Source: Paragordius varius (lineage: Eukaryota > Nematomorpha). From it: a DNA stretch of 64,000 nt. Below the pieces are notes generated by a model. It was given only the letters and a program-made list of their open reading frames with translations, was not told where the DNA came from and did no database searches. Location of the stretch: the NCBI GenBank assembly GCA_964247055.1, contig OZ176058.1, positions 4,092,001 through 4,156,000 of the forward strand. Direction: 5' to 3'. The position numbers were made by a program, and so were the translations under genes. The stretch's first letter is position 1; every line of letters begins with the position of its first letter. This document shows, piece after piece, positions 1 through 13,081 of the stretch.

Positions 1-1119
1 TCAAAATATGTTGCCCAATAGCTTTTTAGTATTTCCAACAATCAAATAATTTTTTCAACAATCAAAATATGTTTTCTTTTAACTTTTTAGTGTCTCCAAC
101 AATCAAACATATATTTTCAACAATCAAATAAATTTTCCAACAATAAAAATATGTTGCCCAATAGCTTTTTAGTATTTCCAACAATCAAAATATGTTTTCT
201 TTTAACTTTTTAGTGTTTCCAACAATCAAACATATATTTTCAACAATCAAATAATTTTTACAACAATCAAAATATGTTGCCCAATAGCTTTTTAGTGTTT
301 CCAACAATCAAACATATATTTTCAACAATCAAATAATTTTTCAAACAATCAAAATATGTTTTCTTTAAACTTTTTAGTGTTTCCAACAATAACACATATA
401 TTTTCAACAATCAAATAATTTTTACAACAATCAAAATATGTTGCCCAATAGTTATTTAGTGTTTCCAACAATCAAACATATTTTTTCAACAATCAAATAA
501 TTTTTCGAACAATCAAAATATGTTGCCCCATAGCTTTTTAGTATTTCCAACAATCAAACATATATTTTCAACAATCAAATAATTTTTCCAACAATCAAAA
601 TATGTTGCCCAATAGATTTTTAGTATTTCCAACAATCAAACATATATTTTCAACAATCAAATAATTTTTCCAACAATCAATATGTTTTCTTTTAACTTTT
701 TAGTTTTTCCAACAATCAAACATATATTTTCAACAATCAAATAATTTTTTTAACAATCAAAATATGTTGCCCAATAGCTTTTTAGTATTTCCAACAATCA
801 AATAATTTTTCCAACAATCAAAATATGTTTTCTTTTAACTTTTTAGTGTTTCCAACAATCAAACATATATTTACAACAATCAAATAATTTTTCCAACAAT
901 CAAAATATGTTGCCCAATAGTTTTTTAGTGTTTCCAACAATTAAATTATTTTTTCAACAATCGAATTATGTTGTCTTTTAACTTTTTAGGGTTTCCAACA
1001 ATCAAACATATATTTTCAACAATCAAATAATTTTTTCAACAATCAAATATTTTTTTTAACAATCAAAATATGTTTCCCAATAGTTTTTTAGTGTTTCCAA
1101 CAATCAAACATATTTTTTC
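1..1119 (+). repeat. Array segment left of the 6-kb duplication
   Basis: Satellite only. Bases 1-296 run parallel to about 2,934-3,229 (offset 2,933), including the 41-bp unit and the CAATAAAAATATG variant. The following stretch contains a cassette that reappears far away (see 355-545). Block s4 doubling is present near 1,030-1,060. A single TTTTTAGGGTTTCC variant at about 983-996 is a point change of the usual TTTTTAGTGTTTCC. Confidence 0.8.
355..545 (+). repeat. Cassette shared with 34.7 kb and 37.2 kb
   Basis: This stretch carries TTTCTTTAAAC in a B-type unit, then AATAACACATATATTTTC, then a unit with CATATTTTTTC, then TTGCCCCATAGC. The same order is found at about 34,682-34,872 (offset 34,327 at two separate markers) and 37,177-37,367. 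It therefore links two parts of the array more than 34 kb apart. In the distant copies it is directly followed by the GTCGTCTTTACAC unit, which here lies about 630 bp further on. Confidence 0.8.
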
Positions 1120-3070
1120 AACAATCAAATAATTTTTCAAAAAATAAAAATATGTTGCCCAATAGCTTTTTAGTGTTTCCAACAATCAAACATATATTTT
1201 CAACAATCATATAATTTATTCAACAATCAAATTATGTCGTCTTTACACTATTTAGTGTTTCCAACAATCAAACATATATTTTCAACAATCAAATAATTTT
1301 AACAATCAAAATATGTTTTCTTTTAACTTTTTAGTGTTTCCAACAATCAATCATATATTTTTAACAATCAAATAATTTTTTTAACACTCAAAATATGTTG
1401 CCCAATAGCTTTTTAGTATTTCCAACAATCAAATAATTTTTCCAACACAAAATATGTTTTCTTTTAACTTTTTAGTGTTTCCAACAATCAAACATATATT
1501 TTCAACAATCAAATAATTTTCCAACAATAAATATGTTGCCCAATAGTTTTTTACTGTTTCCAACAATTAAATAATTTTTTCAACAATCAAATTATGTTGT
1601 CTTTTAACTTTTTAGTGTTTCCAACAATCAAACATATATTTTCAACAATCAAATAATTTTTCCAACAATCAAATATGTTGCCCAATAGCTTTTTAGTATT
1701 TCCAACAATCAAACATATATTTTCAACAATCAAATAATTTTTCCAACAATCAAAATATGTTTTCTAATAACTTTTTAGTGTTTCCAACAATCAAACATAT
1801 ATTTTCAACAATCAAATAATTTTTCAAAATCAAAATATGTTGCCCAATAATTTTTAGTGTTTCCAACAATCAAACATATATTTTCAACAATCAAATAATT
1901 TTTCAAACAATCAAAATATGTTGCCCAATAGCTTTTTAATATTTCCAACAATCAAACATATATTTTCAACAATCAAATAATTTTTCCAACAATCAAATTA
2001 TGTTGTCTTTTAACTTTTTAGTGTTTTCAACAATCAATCATATATTTTCAACAATCAAATAATTTCTCCAACAATCAAAATATGATGCCCAATAACTTTT
2101 TAGTGTTTCCAACAATGAAACATATATTTTCAACAATCAAATAATTTTTCAAACAATCAAAATATGTTGCCCAATAGCTTTTTAGTGTTTCCAACAATCA
2201 AACATATATTTTCAACAATCAAATAATTTTTCAAACAATCAAAATATGTTGCCCAATAGCTTTTTAGTATTTCCAACAATCAAACATATATTTTCAACAA
2301 TCAAATAATTTTTCCAACAATCAAAATATGTTGCCCAATAGCTTTTTAGTACTTCCAACAAGCAAATAATTTTTCCAACAATCAAAATATGTTTTCTTTT
2401 AACTTTTTAGTGTTTCCAACAATCAAACATATATTTTCAACAATCAAATAATTTTTTTAACAATCAAAATATGTTGCCCAATAGCTTTTTAGTATTTCCA
2501 ACAATCAAATAATTTTTCCAACAATCAAAATATGTTTTCTTTTAACTTTTTAGTGTTTCCAACAATCAAATATATATATTCAACAATCAAATAATTTTTT
2601 TAACAATCAAAATATGTTGCCCAATAACTTTTTAGTGTTTCCAACAATCAAACATATATTTTCAACAATCAAATAATTTTTCAAACAATCAAAATATGTT
2701 GCCCAATAGCTTTTTAGTATTTCCAACAATCAAACATATATTTTCAACAATCAAATAATTTTTCCAACAATCAAATTATGTTGTATTTTAACTTTTTAGT
2801 GTTTTCAACAATCAATCATATATTTTCAACAATCAAATAATTTCTCCAACAATCAAAATATGATGCCCAATAACTTTTTAGTGTTTCCAACAATGAAACA
2901 TATATTTTCAACAATCAAATAATTTTTTTAACAATCAAAATATGTTGCCCAATAGCTTTTTAGATTTCCAACAATCAAATAATTTTTTCAACAATCAAAA
3001 TATGTTTTCTTTTAACTTTTTAGTGTTTCCAACAATCAAACATATATTTTCAACAATCAAATAAATTTTC

Positions 3071-3111
3071 CAACAATAAAAATATGTTGCCCAATAGCTT
3101 TTTAGTATTTC
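3071..3111 (+). repeat. 41-bp monomer with only s1 and s2
   Basis: Here the unit runs s1-s2 and then directly into the s1 of a B-type unit, so both s3 and s4 are missing and the length is 41 bp, half a monomer. Further 41-bp units occur near 148-188 (the matching segment at the window start), 9,073, 13,330, 15,310 and 18,610. The s1 block here reads CAACAATAAAAATATG. Confidence 0.85.
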
Positions 3112-4785
3112 CAACAATCAAAATATGTTTTCTTTTAACTTTTTAGTGTTTCCAACAATCAAACATATATTTTCAACAATCAAATAATTTTTACAACAAT
3201 CAAAATATGTTGCCCCATAGCTTTTTAGTGTTACAATCAAACATATATTTTCAACAATCAAATAATTTTTCAAACAATCAAAATATGTTGCCCAATAGCT
3301 TTTTAGTATTTCCAACAATCAAACATATATTTTTAACAATCAAATAATTTTTCCAACAATCAAAATATGTTGCCCAATAGCTTTTTAGTACTTCCAACAA
3401 TCAAATAATTTTTCCAACAATCAAAATATGTTTTCTTTTAACTTTTTAGTGTTTCCAACAATCAAACATATATTTTCAACAATCAAATAATTTTTTTAAC
3501 AATCAAAATATGTTGCCCAATAGCTTTTTAGTATTGCCAACAATCAAATAATTTTCCAACAATCAAAATATGTTTTCTTTTAACTTTTTAGTGTTTCCAA
3601 CAATCAAACATATATTTTCAACAATCAAATAATTTTTTTAACAATCAAAATATGTTGCCCAATAACTTTTTAGTGTTGCCAACAATCAAACATATATTTT
3701 CAACAATCAAATAATTTTTCAAACAATCAAAATATGTTGCCCGATAGCTTTTTAGTATTTCCAACAATCAAACATATATTTTCAACAATCAAATAATTTT
3801 TCCAACAATCAAATTATGTTGTCTTTTAACTTTTTAGTGTTTTCAACAATCAATCATATATTTTCAACAATCAAATAATTTCTCCAACAATCAAAATATG
3901 ATGTCCAATAACTTTTTAGTGTTTCCAACAATGAAACATATATTTTCAACAATCAAATAATTTTTTTAACAATCAAAATATGTTGCCCAATAGCTTTTTA
4001 GTATTTATAACAATCAAATAATTTTTCCAACAATCAAAATATGTTTTCTTTTAACTTTTAGTGTTTCCAACAATCAAACATATATTTTCAACAATCAAAT
4101 AAATTTTGCAACAATCAAAATATGTTGCCCAATAGATTTTTAGTATTTCCAACAATCAAAATATGTTTTCTTTTAACTTTTTAGTGTTTTCAACAATCAA
4201 TCATATATTTTCAACAATCAAATAATTTATCCAACAATCAAAATATGATGCCCAATAACTTTTTAGTGTTTCCAACAATCAAACATATATTTTCAACAAT
4301 CAAATAATTTTTTTAACAATCAAAATATGTTGCCCAATAGCTTTTTAGTATTTCCAACAATCAAATAATTTTTCCAACAATCAAAATATGTTTTCTTTTA
4401 ATTTTTAGTGTTTCCAACAATCAAACATATATTTTCAACAATCAAATAAATTTTCCAACAATAAAAATATGTTGCCCAATAGCTTTATAGTATTTCCAAC
4501 AATCTAAATATGTTTTCTTTTAACTTTTTAGTGTTTCCAACAATCAAACATATATTTTCAACAATCAAATAATTTTTACAACAATTAAAATATGTTGCCC
4601 AATAGCTTTTTAGTGTTTCCAACAATGAAACATATATTTTCAACAATCAAATAATTTTTCAAACAATCAAAATATGTTGCCCAATAGCTTTTTAGTGTTT
4701 CCAACAATCAAACATATATTTTCAACAAAATAATTTGCAACAAAATATGATGCCCAATAGCTTTTTAGTGTTTCTAATTTCCAAC

Positions 4786-4800
4786 AATCAAAATTTGATT
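4786..4800 (+). repeat. First copy of a 15-bp perfect palindromic module
   Basis: The sequence AATCAAA-A-TTTGATT has 7-bp arms that are perfect reverse complements around one central A. It sits in a special unit in which a GTTTCTAATTTCC stretch leads into the core and the B-type half reads TTTGATTTCTTTTAAC. The arm AATCAAA is the array's own core, so the unit also carries a short reverse-complement copy of it. No copy is seen before this position; about fifty follow, up to 62,522-62,536. Protein binding is not shown. Confidence 0.85.
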
Positions 4801-4925
4801 TCTTTTAACTTTTTAGTGTTTCCAACAATCAAACATATATTTTCAACAATCAAATAATTTTCCCAACAATCTTATTATGTTGTCTTTTAACTTTTTATTG
4901 TTTCCAACAATCAAACATATATTTT

Positions 4926-4965
4926 CAAGAATCAAATAATTTTTCCAACAATCAAAATATGTTCC
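4926..4965 (+). repeat. Recurring CAAGAATC / TTCCCC marker module
   Basis: An s4 block beginning CAAGAATC instead of CAACAATC is followed by an s1 ending ATGTTCC, giving ATGTTCCCCAATAGC. The pair is a useful tag for higher-order copies. It recurs near 6,001; 10,928; 12,003; 13,919; 16,122; 19,059; 21,733; 22,915; 25,762; 27,366; 31,136; 33,775; 41,391; 42,206; 44,218; 46,651; 55,558; 57,097 and 58,636. Confidence 0.85.
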
Positions 4966-7121
4966 CCAATAGCTTTTTAGTATTTCCAACAATCAAACAT
5001 ATATTTTCAACAATCAAATAATTTTTCCAACAATCAAATTATGTTGTCTTTTAACTTTTTAGTGTTTCCAACAATCAATCATATATTTTCAACAATCAAA
5101 TAATTTTCCAACAATAAATATGTTGCCCAATAGTTTTTTACTGTTTCCAACAATTAAATAATTTTTTCAACAATCAAATTATGTTGTCTTTTAACTTTTT
5201 AGTGTTTCCAACAATCAAACATATATTTTCAACAATAATTTTTCCAACAATCAAATATGTTGCCCAATAGCTTTTTAATATTTCCAACAATCAAACATAT
5301 ATTTTCAACAATCAAATAATTTTTCCAACAATCAAAATATGTTTTCTTTTAACTTTTTAGTGTTTTCAACAATCAAACATATATTTTCAACAATCAAATA
5401 ATTTTTTTAACAATCAAAATATGTTGCCCAATAAATTTTTAGTGTTGCCAACAATCAAACATATATTTTCAACAATCAAATAATTTTTCAAACAATCAAA
5501 ATATGTTGCCCGATAGCTTTTTAGTATTTCGAACAATCAAACATATATTTTCAACAATCAAATAATTTTTCCAACAATCAAATTATGTTGTCTTTTAACT
5601 TTTTAGTGTTTTCAACAATCAATCATATATTTTCAACAATCAAATAATTTCTCCAACAATCAAAATATGATGCCCAATAACTTTTTAGTGTTTCCAACAA
5701 TGAAACATATATTTTCAACAATCAAATAATTTTTTTAACAATCAAAATATGTTGCCCAATAGCTTTTTAGTGTTTCCAACAATCAAACATATATTTTCAA
5801 CAAAATAATTTCCAACCAAATATGATGCCCAATAGCTTTTTAGTGTTTCTAATTTCCAACAATCAAAATTTGATTTCTTTTAACTTTTTAGTGTTTCCAA
5901 CAATCAAACATATATTTTCAACAATCAAATAATTTTCCCAACAATCTTATTATGTTGCCCAATAACTTTTTAGTGTTTCCAACAATCAAACATATATTTT
6001 CAAGAATCAAATAATTTTTCCAACAATCAAAATATGTTCCACAATAGCTTTTTAGTATTTCCAACAATCAAACATATATTTTCAACAATCAAATAATTTT
6101 TCCAACAATCAAATTATGTTGTCTTTTAACCTTTTAGTGTTTCCAACAATCAATCATATATTTTCAACAATCAAATAATTTTCCAACAATAAATATGTTG
6201 CCCAATAGTTTTTTACTGTTTCCAACAATTAAATAATTTTTTCAACAATCAAATTATGTTGTCTTTTAACTTTTTAGTGTTTCCAACAATCAAACATATA
6301 TTTTCAACAATCAAATAATTTTTCCCACAATCAAATATGTTGCCCAATAGCTTATTAGTATTTCCAACAATCAAACATATATTTTCAACAATCAAATAAT
6401 TTTTCCAACAATCAAAATATGTTTTCTAATAACTTTTTAGTGTTTCCAACAATCAAACATATATTTTCAACAATCAAATAATTTTTCAAACAATCAAAAT
6501 ATGTTGCCCAATAGCTTTTTAGTACTTCCAACAATCAAATAATTTTTCCAACAATCAAAATATGTTTTCTTTTAACTTTTTAGTGTTTCCAACAATCAAA
6601 CATATATTTTCAACAATCAAATAAATTTTCCAACAATCAAAATATGTTGCCCAATAGCTTTTTAGTATTTCCAACAATGAAACATATATTTTCAACAACA
6701 AATAATTTTTCCAACAATCAAAATATGTTTTCTTTTAACTTTTTAGTGTTTCCAACAATCAAACATATATTTTCAACAATCAAATAATTTTTACAACAAT
6801 CAAAATATGTTGCCCAATAGCTTTTTAGTATTTCCAACAATCAAATAATTTTTCCAACAATCAAAATATGTTTTCTTTTAACTTTTTAGTGTTTCCAACA
6901 ATCAAACATATATTTTCAACAATCAAATAAATTTTCCAACAATCAAAATATGTTGCCCAATAGCTTTTTAGTACTTCCAACAATCAAATAATTTTTCCAA
7001 CAATCAAAATATGTTTTCTTTTAACTTTTTAGTGTTTCCAACAATCAAACATATATTTTCAACAATCAAATAATTTTTTTAACAATCAAAATATGTTGCC
7101 CAATAGCTTTTTAGTATTTCC

Positions 7122-10100
7122 AACAATCAAATAATTTTTCAAAAAATCAAAATATGTTGCCCAATAGCTTTTTAGTGTTTCCAACAATCAAACATATATT
7201 TTCAACAATCATATAATTTATTCAACAATCAAATTATGTCGTCTTTACACTATTTAGTGTTTCCAACAATCAAACATATATTTTCAACAATCAAATAATT
7301 TTAACAATCAAAATATGTTTTCTTTTAACTTTTTAGTGTTTCCAACAATCAATCATATATTTTTAACAATCAAATAATTTTTTTAACACTCAAAATATGT
7401 TGCCCAATAACTTTTTAGTATTTCCAACAATCAAATAATTTTTCCAACACAAAATATGTTTTCTTTTAACTTTTTAGTGTTTCCAACAATCAAACATATA
7501 TTTTCAACAATCAAATAATTTTCCAACAATAAATATGTTGCCCAATAGTTTTTTACTGTTTCCAACAATTAAATAATTTTTTCAACAATCAAATTATGTT
7601 GTCTTTTAACTTTTTAGTGTTTCCAACAATCAAACATATATTTTCAACAATCAAATAATTTTTCCAACAATCAAATATGTTGCCCAATAGCTTTTTAGTA
7701 TTTCCAACAATCAAACATATATTTTCAACAATCAAATAATTTTTCCAACAATCAAAATATGTTTTCTAATAACTTTTTAGTGTTTCCAACAATCAAACAT
7801 ATATTTTCAACAATCAAATAATTTTTCAAAATCAAAATATGTTGCCCAATAATTTTTAGTGTTTCCAACAATCAAACATATATTTTCAACAATCAAATAA
7901 TTTTTCAAACAATCAAAATATGTTGCCCAATAGCTTTTTAATATTTCCAACAATCAAACATATATTTTCAACAATCAAATAATTTTTCCAACAATCAAAT
8001 TATGTTGTCTTTTAACTTTTTAGTGTTTTCAACAATCAATCATATATTTTCAACAATCAAATAATTTCTCCAACAATCAAAATATGATGCCCAATAACTT
8101 TTTAGTGTTTCCAACAATGAAACATATATTTTCAACAATCAAATAATTTTTCAAACAATCAAAATATGTTGCCCAATAGCTTTTTAGTGTTTCCAACAAT
8201 CAAACATATATTTTCAACAATCAAATAATTTTTCAAACAATCAAAATATGTTGCCCAATAGCTTTTTAGTATTTCCAACAATCAAACATATATTTTCAAC
8301 AATCAAATAATTTTTCCAACAATCAAAATATGTTGCCCAATAGCTTTTTAGTACTTCCAACAAGCAAATAATTTTTCCAACAATCAAAATATGTTTTCTT
8401 TTAACTTTTTAGTGTTTCCAACAATCAAACATATATTTTCAACAATCAAATAATTTTTTTAACAATCAAAATATGTTGCCCAATAGCTTTTTAGTATTTC
8501 CAACAATCAAATAATTTTTCCAACAATCAAAATATGTTTTCTTTTAACTTTTTAGTGTTTCCAACAATCAAACATATATATTCAACAATCAAATAATTTT
8601 TTTAACAATCAAAATATGTTGCCCAATAACTTTTTAGTGTTTCCAACAATCAAACATATATTTTCAACAATCAAATAATTTTTCAAACAATCAAAATATG
8701 TTGCCCAATAGCTTTTTAGTATTTCCAACAATCAAACATATATTTTCAACAATCAAATAATTTTTCCAACAATCAAATTATGTTGTCTTTTAACTTTTTA
8801 GTGTTTTCAACAATCAATCATATATTTTCAACAATCAAATAATTTCTCCAACAATCAAAATATGATGCCCAATAACTTTTTAGTGTTTCCAACAATGAAA
8901 CATATATTTTCAACAATCAAATAATTTTTTTAACAATCAAAATATGTTGCCCAATAGCTTTTTAGATTTCCAACAATCAAATAATTTTTTCAACAATCAA
9001 AATATGTTTTCTTTTAACTTTTTAGTGTTTCCAACAATCAAACATATATTTTCAACAATCAAATAAATTTTCCAACAATAAAAATATGTTGCCCAATAGC
9101 TTTTTAGTATTTCCAACAATCAAAATATGTTTTCTTTTAACTTTTTAGTGTTTCCAACAATCAAACATATATTTTCAACAATCAAATAATTTTTACAACA
9201 ATCAAAATATGTTGCCCCATAGCTTTTTAGTGTTACAATCAAACATATATTTTCAACAATCAAATAATTTTTCAAACAATCAAAATATGTTGCCCAATAG
9301 CTTTTTAGTATTTCCAACAATCAAACATATATTTTTAACAATCAAATAATTTTTCCAACAATCAAAATATGTTGCCCAATAGCTTTTTAGTACTTCCAAC
9401 AATCAAATAATTTTTCCAACAATCAAAATATGTTTTCTTTTAACTTTTTAGTGTTTCCAACAATCAAACATATATTTTCAACAATCAAATAATTTTTTTA
9501 ACAATCAAAATATGTTGCCCAATAGCTTTTTAGTATTGCCAACAATCAAATAATTTTCCAACAATCAAAATATGTTTTCTTTTAACTTTTTAGTGTTTCC
9601 AACAATCAAACATATATTTTCAACAATCAAATAATTTTTTTAACAATCAAAATATGTTGCCCAATAACTTTTTAGTGTTGCCAACAATCAAACATATATT
9701 TTCAACAATCAAATAATTTTTCAAACAATCAAAATATGTTGCCCGATAGCTTTTTAGTATTTCCAACAATCAAACATATATTTTCAACAATCAAATAATT
9801 TTTCCAACAATCAAATTATGTTGTCTTTTAACTTTTTAGTGTTTTCAACAATCAATCATATATTTTCAACAATCAAATAATTTCTCCAACAATCAAAATA
9901 TGATGTCCAATAACTTTTTAGTGTTTCCAACAATGAAACATATATTTTCAACAATCAAATAATTTTTTTAACAATCAAAATATGTTGCCCAATAGCTTTT
10001 TAGTATTTATAACAATCAAATAATTTTTCCAACAATCAAAATATGTTTTCTTTTAACTTTTAGTGTTTCCAACAATCAAACATATATTTTCAACAATCAA

Positions 10101-13038
10101 ATAAATTTTGCAACAATCAAAATATGTTGCCCAATAGCTTTTTAGTATTTCCAACAATCAAAATATGTTTTCTTTTAACTTTTTAGTGTTTTCAACAATC
10201 AATCATATATTTTCAACAATCAAATAATTTATCCAACAATCAAAATATGATGCCCAATAACTTTTTAGTGTTTCCAACAATCAAACATATATTTTCAACA
10301 ATCAAATAATTTTTTTAACAATCAAAATATGTTGCCCAATAGCTTTTTAGTATTTCCAACAATCAAATAATTTTTCCAACAATCAAAATATGTTTTCTTT
10401 TAATTTTTAGTGTTTCCAACAATCAAACATATATTTTCAACAATCAAATAAATTTTCCAACAATAAAAATATGTTGCCCAATAGCTTTATAGTATTTCCA
10501 ACAATCTAAATATGTTTTCTTTTAACTTTTTAGTGTTTCCAACAATCAAACATATATTTTCAACAATCAAATAATTTTTACAACAATTAAAATATGTTGC
10601 CCAATAGCTTTTTAGTGTTTCCAACAATGAAACATATATTTTCAACAATCAAATAATTTTTCAAACAATCAAAATATGTTGCCCAATAGCTTTTTAGTGT
10701 TTCCAACAATCAAACATATATTTTCAACAAAATAATTTGCAACAAAATATGATGCCCAATAGCTTTTTAGTGTTTCTAATTTCCAACAATCAAAATTTGA
10801 TTTCTTTTAACTTTTTAGTGTTTCCAACAATCAAACATATATTTTCAACAATCAAATAATTTTCCCAACAATCTTATTATGTTGTCTTTTAACTTTTTAT
10901 TGTTTCCAACAATCAAACATATATTTTCAAGAATCAAATAATTTTTCCAACAATCAAAATATGTTCCCCAATAGCTTTTTAGTATTTCCAACAATCAAAC
11001 ATATATTTTCAACAATCAAATAATTTTTCTAACAATCAAATTATGTTGTCTTTTAACTTTTTAGTGTTTCCAACAATCAATCATATATTTTCAACAATCA
11101 AATAATTTTCCAACAATAAATATGTTGCCCAATAGTTTTTTACTGTTTCCAACAATTAAATAATTTTTTCAACAATCAAATTATGTTGTCTTTTAACTTT
11201 TTAGTGTTTCCAACAATCAAACATATATTTTCAACAATAATTTTTCCAACAATCAAATATGTTGCCCAATAGCTTTTTAATATTTCCAACAATCAAACAT
11301 ATATTTTCAACAATCAAATAATTTTTCCAACAATCAAAATATGTTTTCTTTTAACTTTTTAGTGTTTTCAACAATCAAACATATATTTTCAACAATCAAA
11401 TAATTTTTTTAACAATCAAAATATGTTGCCCAATAAATTTTTAGTGTTGCCAACAATCAAACATATATTTTCAACAATCAAATAATTTTTCAAACAATCA
11501 AAATATGTTGCCCGATAGCTTTTTAGTATTTCGAACAATCAAACATATATTTTCAACAATCAAATAATTTTTCCAACAATCAAATTATGTTGTCTTTTAA
11601 CTTTTTAGTGTTTTCAACAATCAATCATATATTTTCAACAATCAAATAATTTCTCCAACAATCAAAATATGATGCCCAATAACTTTTTAGTGTTTCCAAC
11701 AATGAAACATATATTTTCAACAATCAAATAATTTTTTTAACAATCAAAATATGTTGCCCAATAGCTTTTTAGTGTTTCCAACAATCAAACATATATTTTC
11801 AACAAAATAATTTCCAACCAAATATGATGCCCAATAGCTTTTTAGTGTTTCTAATTTCCAACAATCAAAATTTGATTTCTTTTAACTTTTTAGTGTTTCC
11901 AACAATCAAACATATATTTTCAACAATCAAATAATTTTCCCAACAATCTTATTATGTTGCCCAATAACTTTTTAGTGTTTCCAACAATCAAACATATATT
12001 TTCAAGAATCAAATAATTTTTCCAACAATCAAAATATGTTCCCCAATAGCTTTTTAGTATTTCCAACAATCAAACATATATTTTCAACAATCAAATAATT
12101 TTTCCAACAATCAAATTATGTTGTCTTTTAACCTTTTAGTGTTTCCAACAATCAATCATATATTTTCAACAATCAAATAATTTTCCAACAATAAATATGT
12201 TGCCCAATAGTTTTTTACTGTTTCCAACAATTAAATAATTTTTTCAACAATCAAATTATGTTGTCTTTTAACTTTTTAGTGTTTCCAACAATCAAACATA
12301 TATTTTCAACAATCAAATAATTTTTCCCACAATCAAATATGTTGCCCAATAGCTTATTAGTATTTCCAACAATCAAACATATATTTTCAACAATCAAATA
12401 ATTTTTCCAACAATCAAAATATGTTTTCTAATAACTTTTTAGTGTTTCCAACAATCAAACATATATTTTCAACAATCAAATAATTTTTCAAACAATCAAA
12501 ATATGTTGCCCAATAGCTTTTTAGTACTTCCAACAATCAAATAATTTTTCCAACAATCAAAATATGTTTTCTTTTAACTTTTTAGTGTTTCCAACAATCA
12601 AACATATATTTTCAACAATCAAATAAATTTTCCAACAATCAAAATATGTTGCCCAATAGCTTTTTAGTATTTCCAACAATGAAACATATATTTTCAACAA
12701 CAAATAATTTTTCCAACAATCAAAATATGTTTTCTTTTAACTTTTTAGTGTTTCCAACAATCAAACATATATTTTCAACAATCAAATAATTTTTACAACA
12801 ATCAAAATATGTTGCCCAATAGCTTTTTAGTATTTCCAACAATCAAATAATTTTTCCAACAATCAAAATATGTTTTCTTTTAACTTTTTAGTGTTTCCAA
12901 CAATCAAACATATATTTTCAACAATCAAATAAATTTTCCAACAATCAAAATATGTTGCCCAATAGCTTTTTAGTACTTCCAACAATCAAATAATTTTTCC
13001 AACAATCAAAATATGTTTTCTTTTAACTTTTTAGTGTT
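7122..13038 (+). repeat. 6,002-bp higher-order repeat, copy 2
   Basis: Directly adjoins copy 1 and is almost identical to it. The differences I found by eye are single bases, about seven in 5.9 kb: near 1,147, 1,409, 2,571, 2,785, 4,135, 5,030 and 6,033 of copy 1. The match ends at about 13,038, where copy 2 continues GTGTTTTCAAC while copy 1 has GTGTTTCCAAC and then a different order of units. Copy 2 is therefore nearly full length. Confidence 0.88.
7524..7582 (+). repeat. Recurring 59-bp module with AATAAATATG and TTTTTTACTG
   Basis: A distinctive short unit: s1 is 18 bp (CAACAATAAATATGTTGC), s2 reads CCAATAGTTTTTTACTG, s3 is absent, and s4 starts CAACAATTAAATAATTTTTT. It recurs throughout the window (for example 5,110; 11,112; 14,103; 16,307; 19,243; 39,643; 47,371; 57,660; 62,760), nearly always between two B-prime units. 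Between about 30.9 and 38.5 kb the same module has TTTTTTAGTG instead of ACTG, so that stretch has its own sub-version. Confidence 0.85.
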
Positions 13039-13081
13039 TTCAACAATCAATCATATATTTTCAACAATCAAATAATTTCTC

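Larger units (their letters stand above)
4720..6480 (+). repeat. Older internal repeat of period 1,075 bp
   Basis: Within copy 1 of the 6-kb repeat, CTTATTATG at 4,871 recurs at 5,946 and AAGAATC at 4,927 recurs at 6,002, an offset of 1,075. The copies differ clearly: TTGTCTTTTAAC in the first against TTGCCCAATAAC in the second, and GCAACAAAATATG against CCAACCAAATATG. The same pair is present in copy 2 near 10.7-12.5 kb. It therefore predates the 6-kb duplication. Confidence 0.72.
1120..7121 (+). repeat. 6,002-bp higher-order repeat, copy 1
   Basis: Position-by-position markers in this segment recur exactly 6,002 bp downstream: GTCGTCTTTACAC at 1,236 and 7,238, the 41-bp unit at 3,071 and 9,073, the GTTACAATC deletion at 3,230 and 9,232, and the TTTCTAATTTCC module at 4,773 and 10,775. 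About 73 monomer lengths are covered, with many 61-bp and 41-bp units. The left boundary is placed where the preceding unit stops matching (in copy 2 that place holds a 61-bp A-type unit). It contains an older internal repeat of period 1,075 bp. Confidence 0.88.

Noticed and set aside
983-996. Telomere-like TTTTTAGGGTTTCC
   Set aside because: A single base change of the usual TTTTTAGTGTTTCC, seen once and not repeated in tandem as a telomere would be.
3118-3318. 66-codon reading frame on the minus strand, repeated at 9,120-9,320
   Set aside because: It is satellite read in reverse; the same short peptide phrase repeats inside it because the same DNA blocks do. It occurs twice only because it lies in the 6,002-bp duplication. 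No start context, domain or codon pattern suggests a protein.
1120-13038. Reading the paired 6-kb copies as long terminal repeats of one element
   Set aside because: The two copies touch directly with nothing between them, have no primer site, target duplication or coding part, and are made entirely of satellite monomers.
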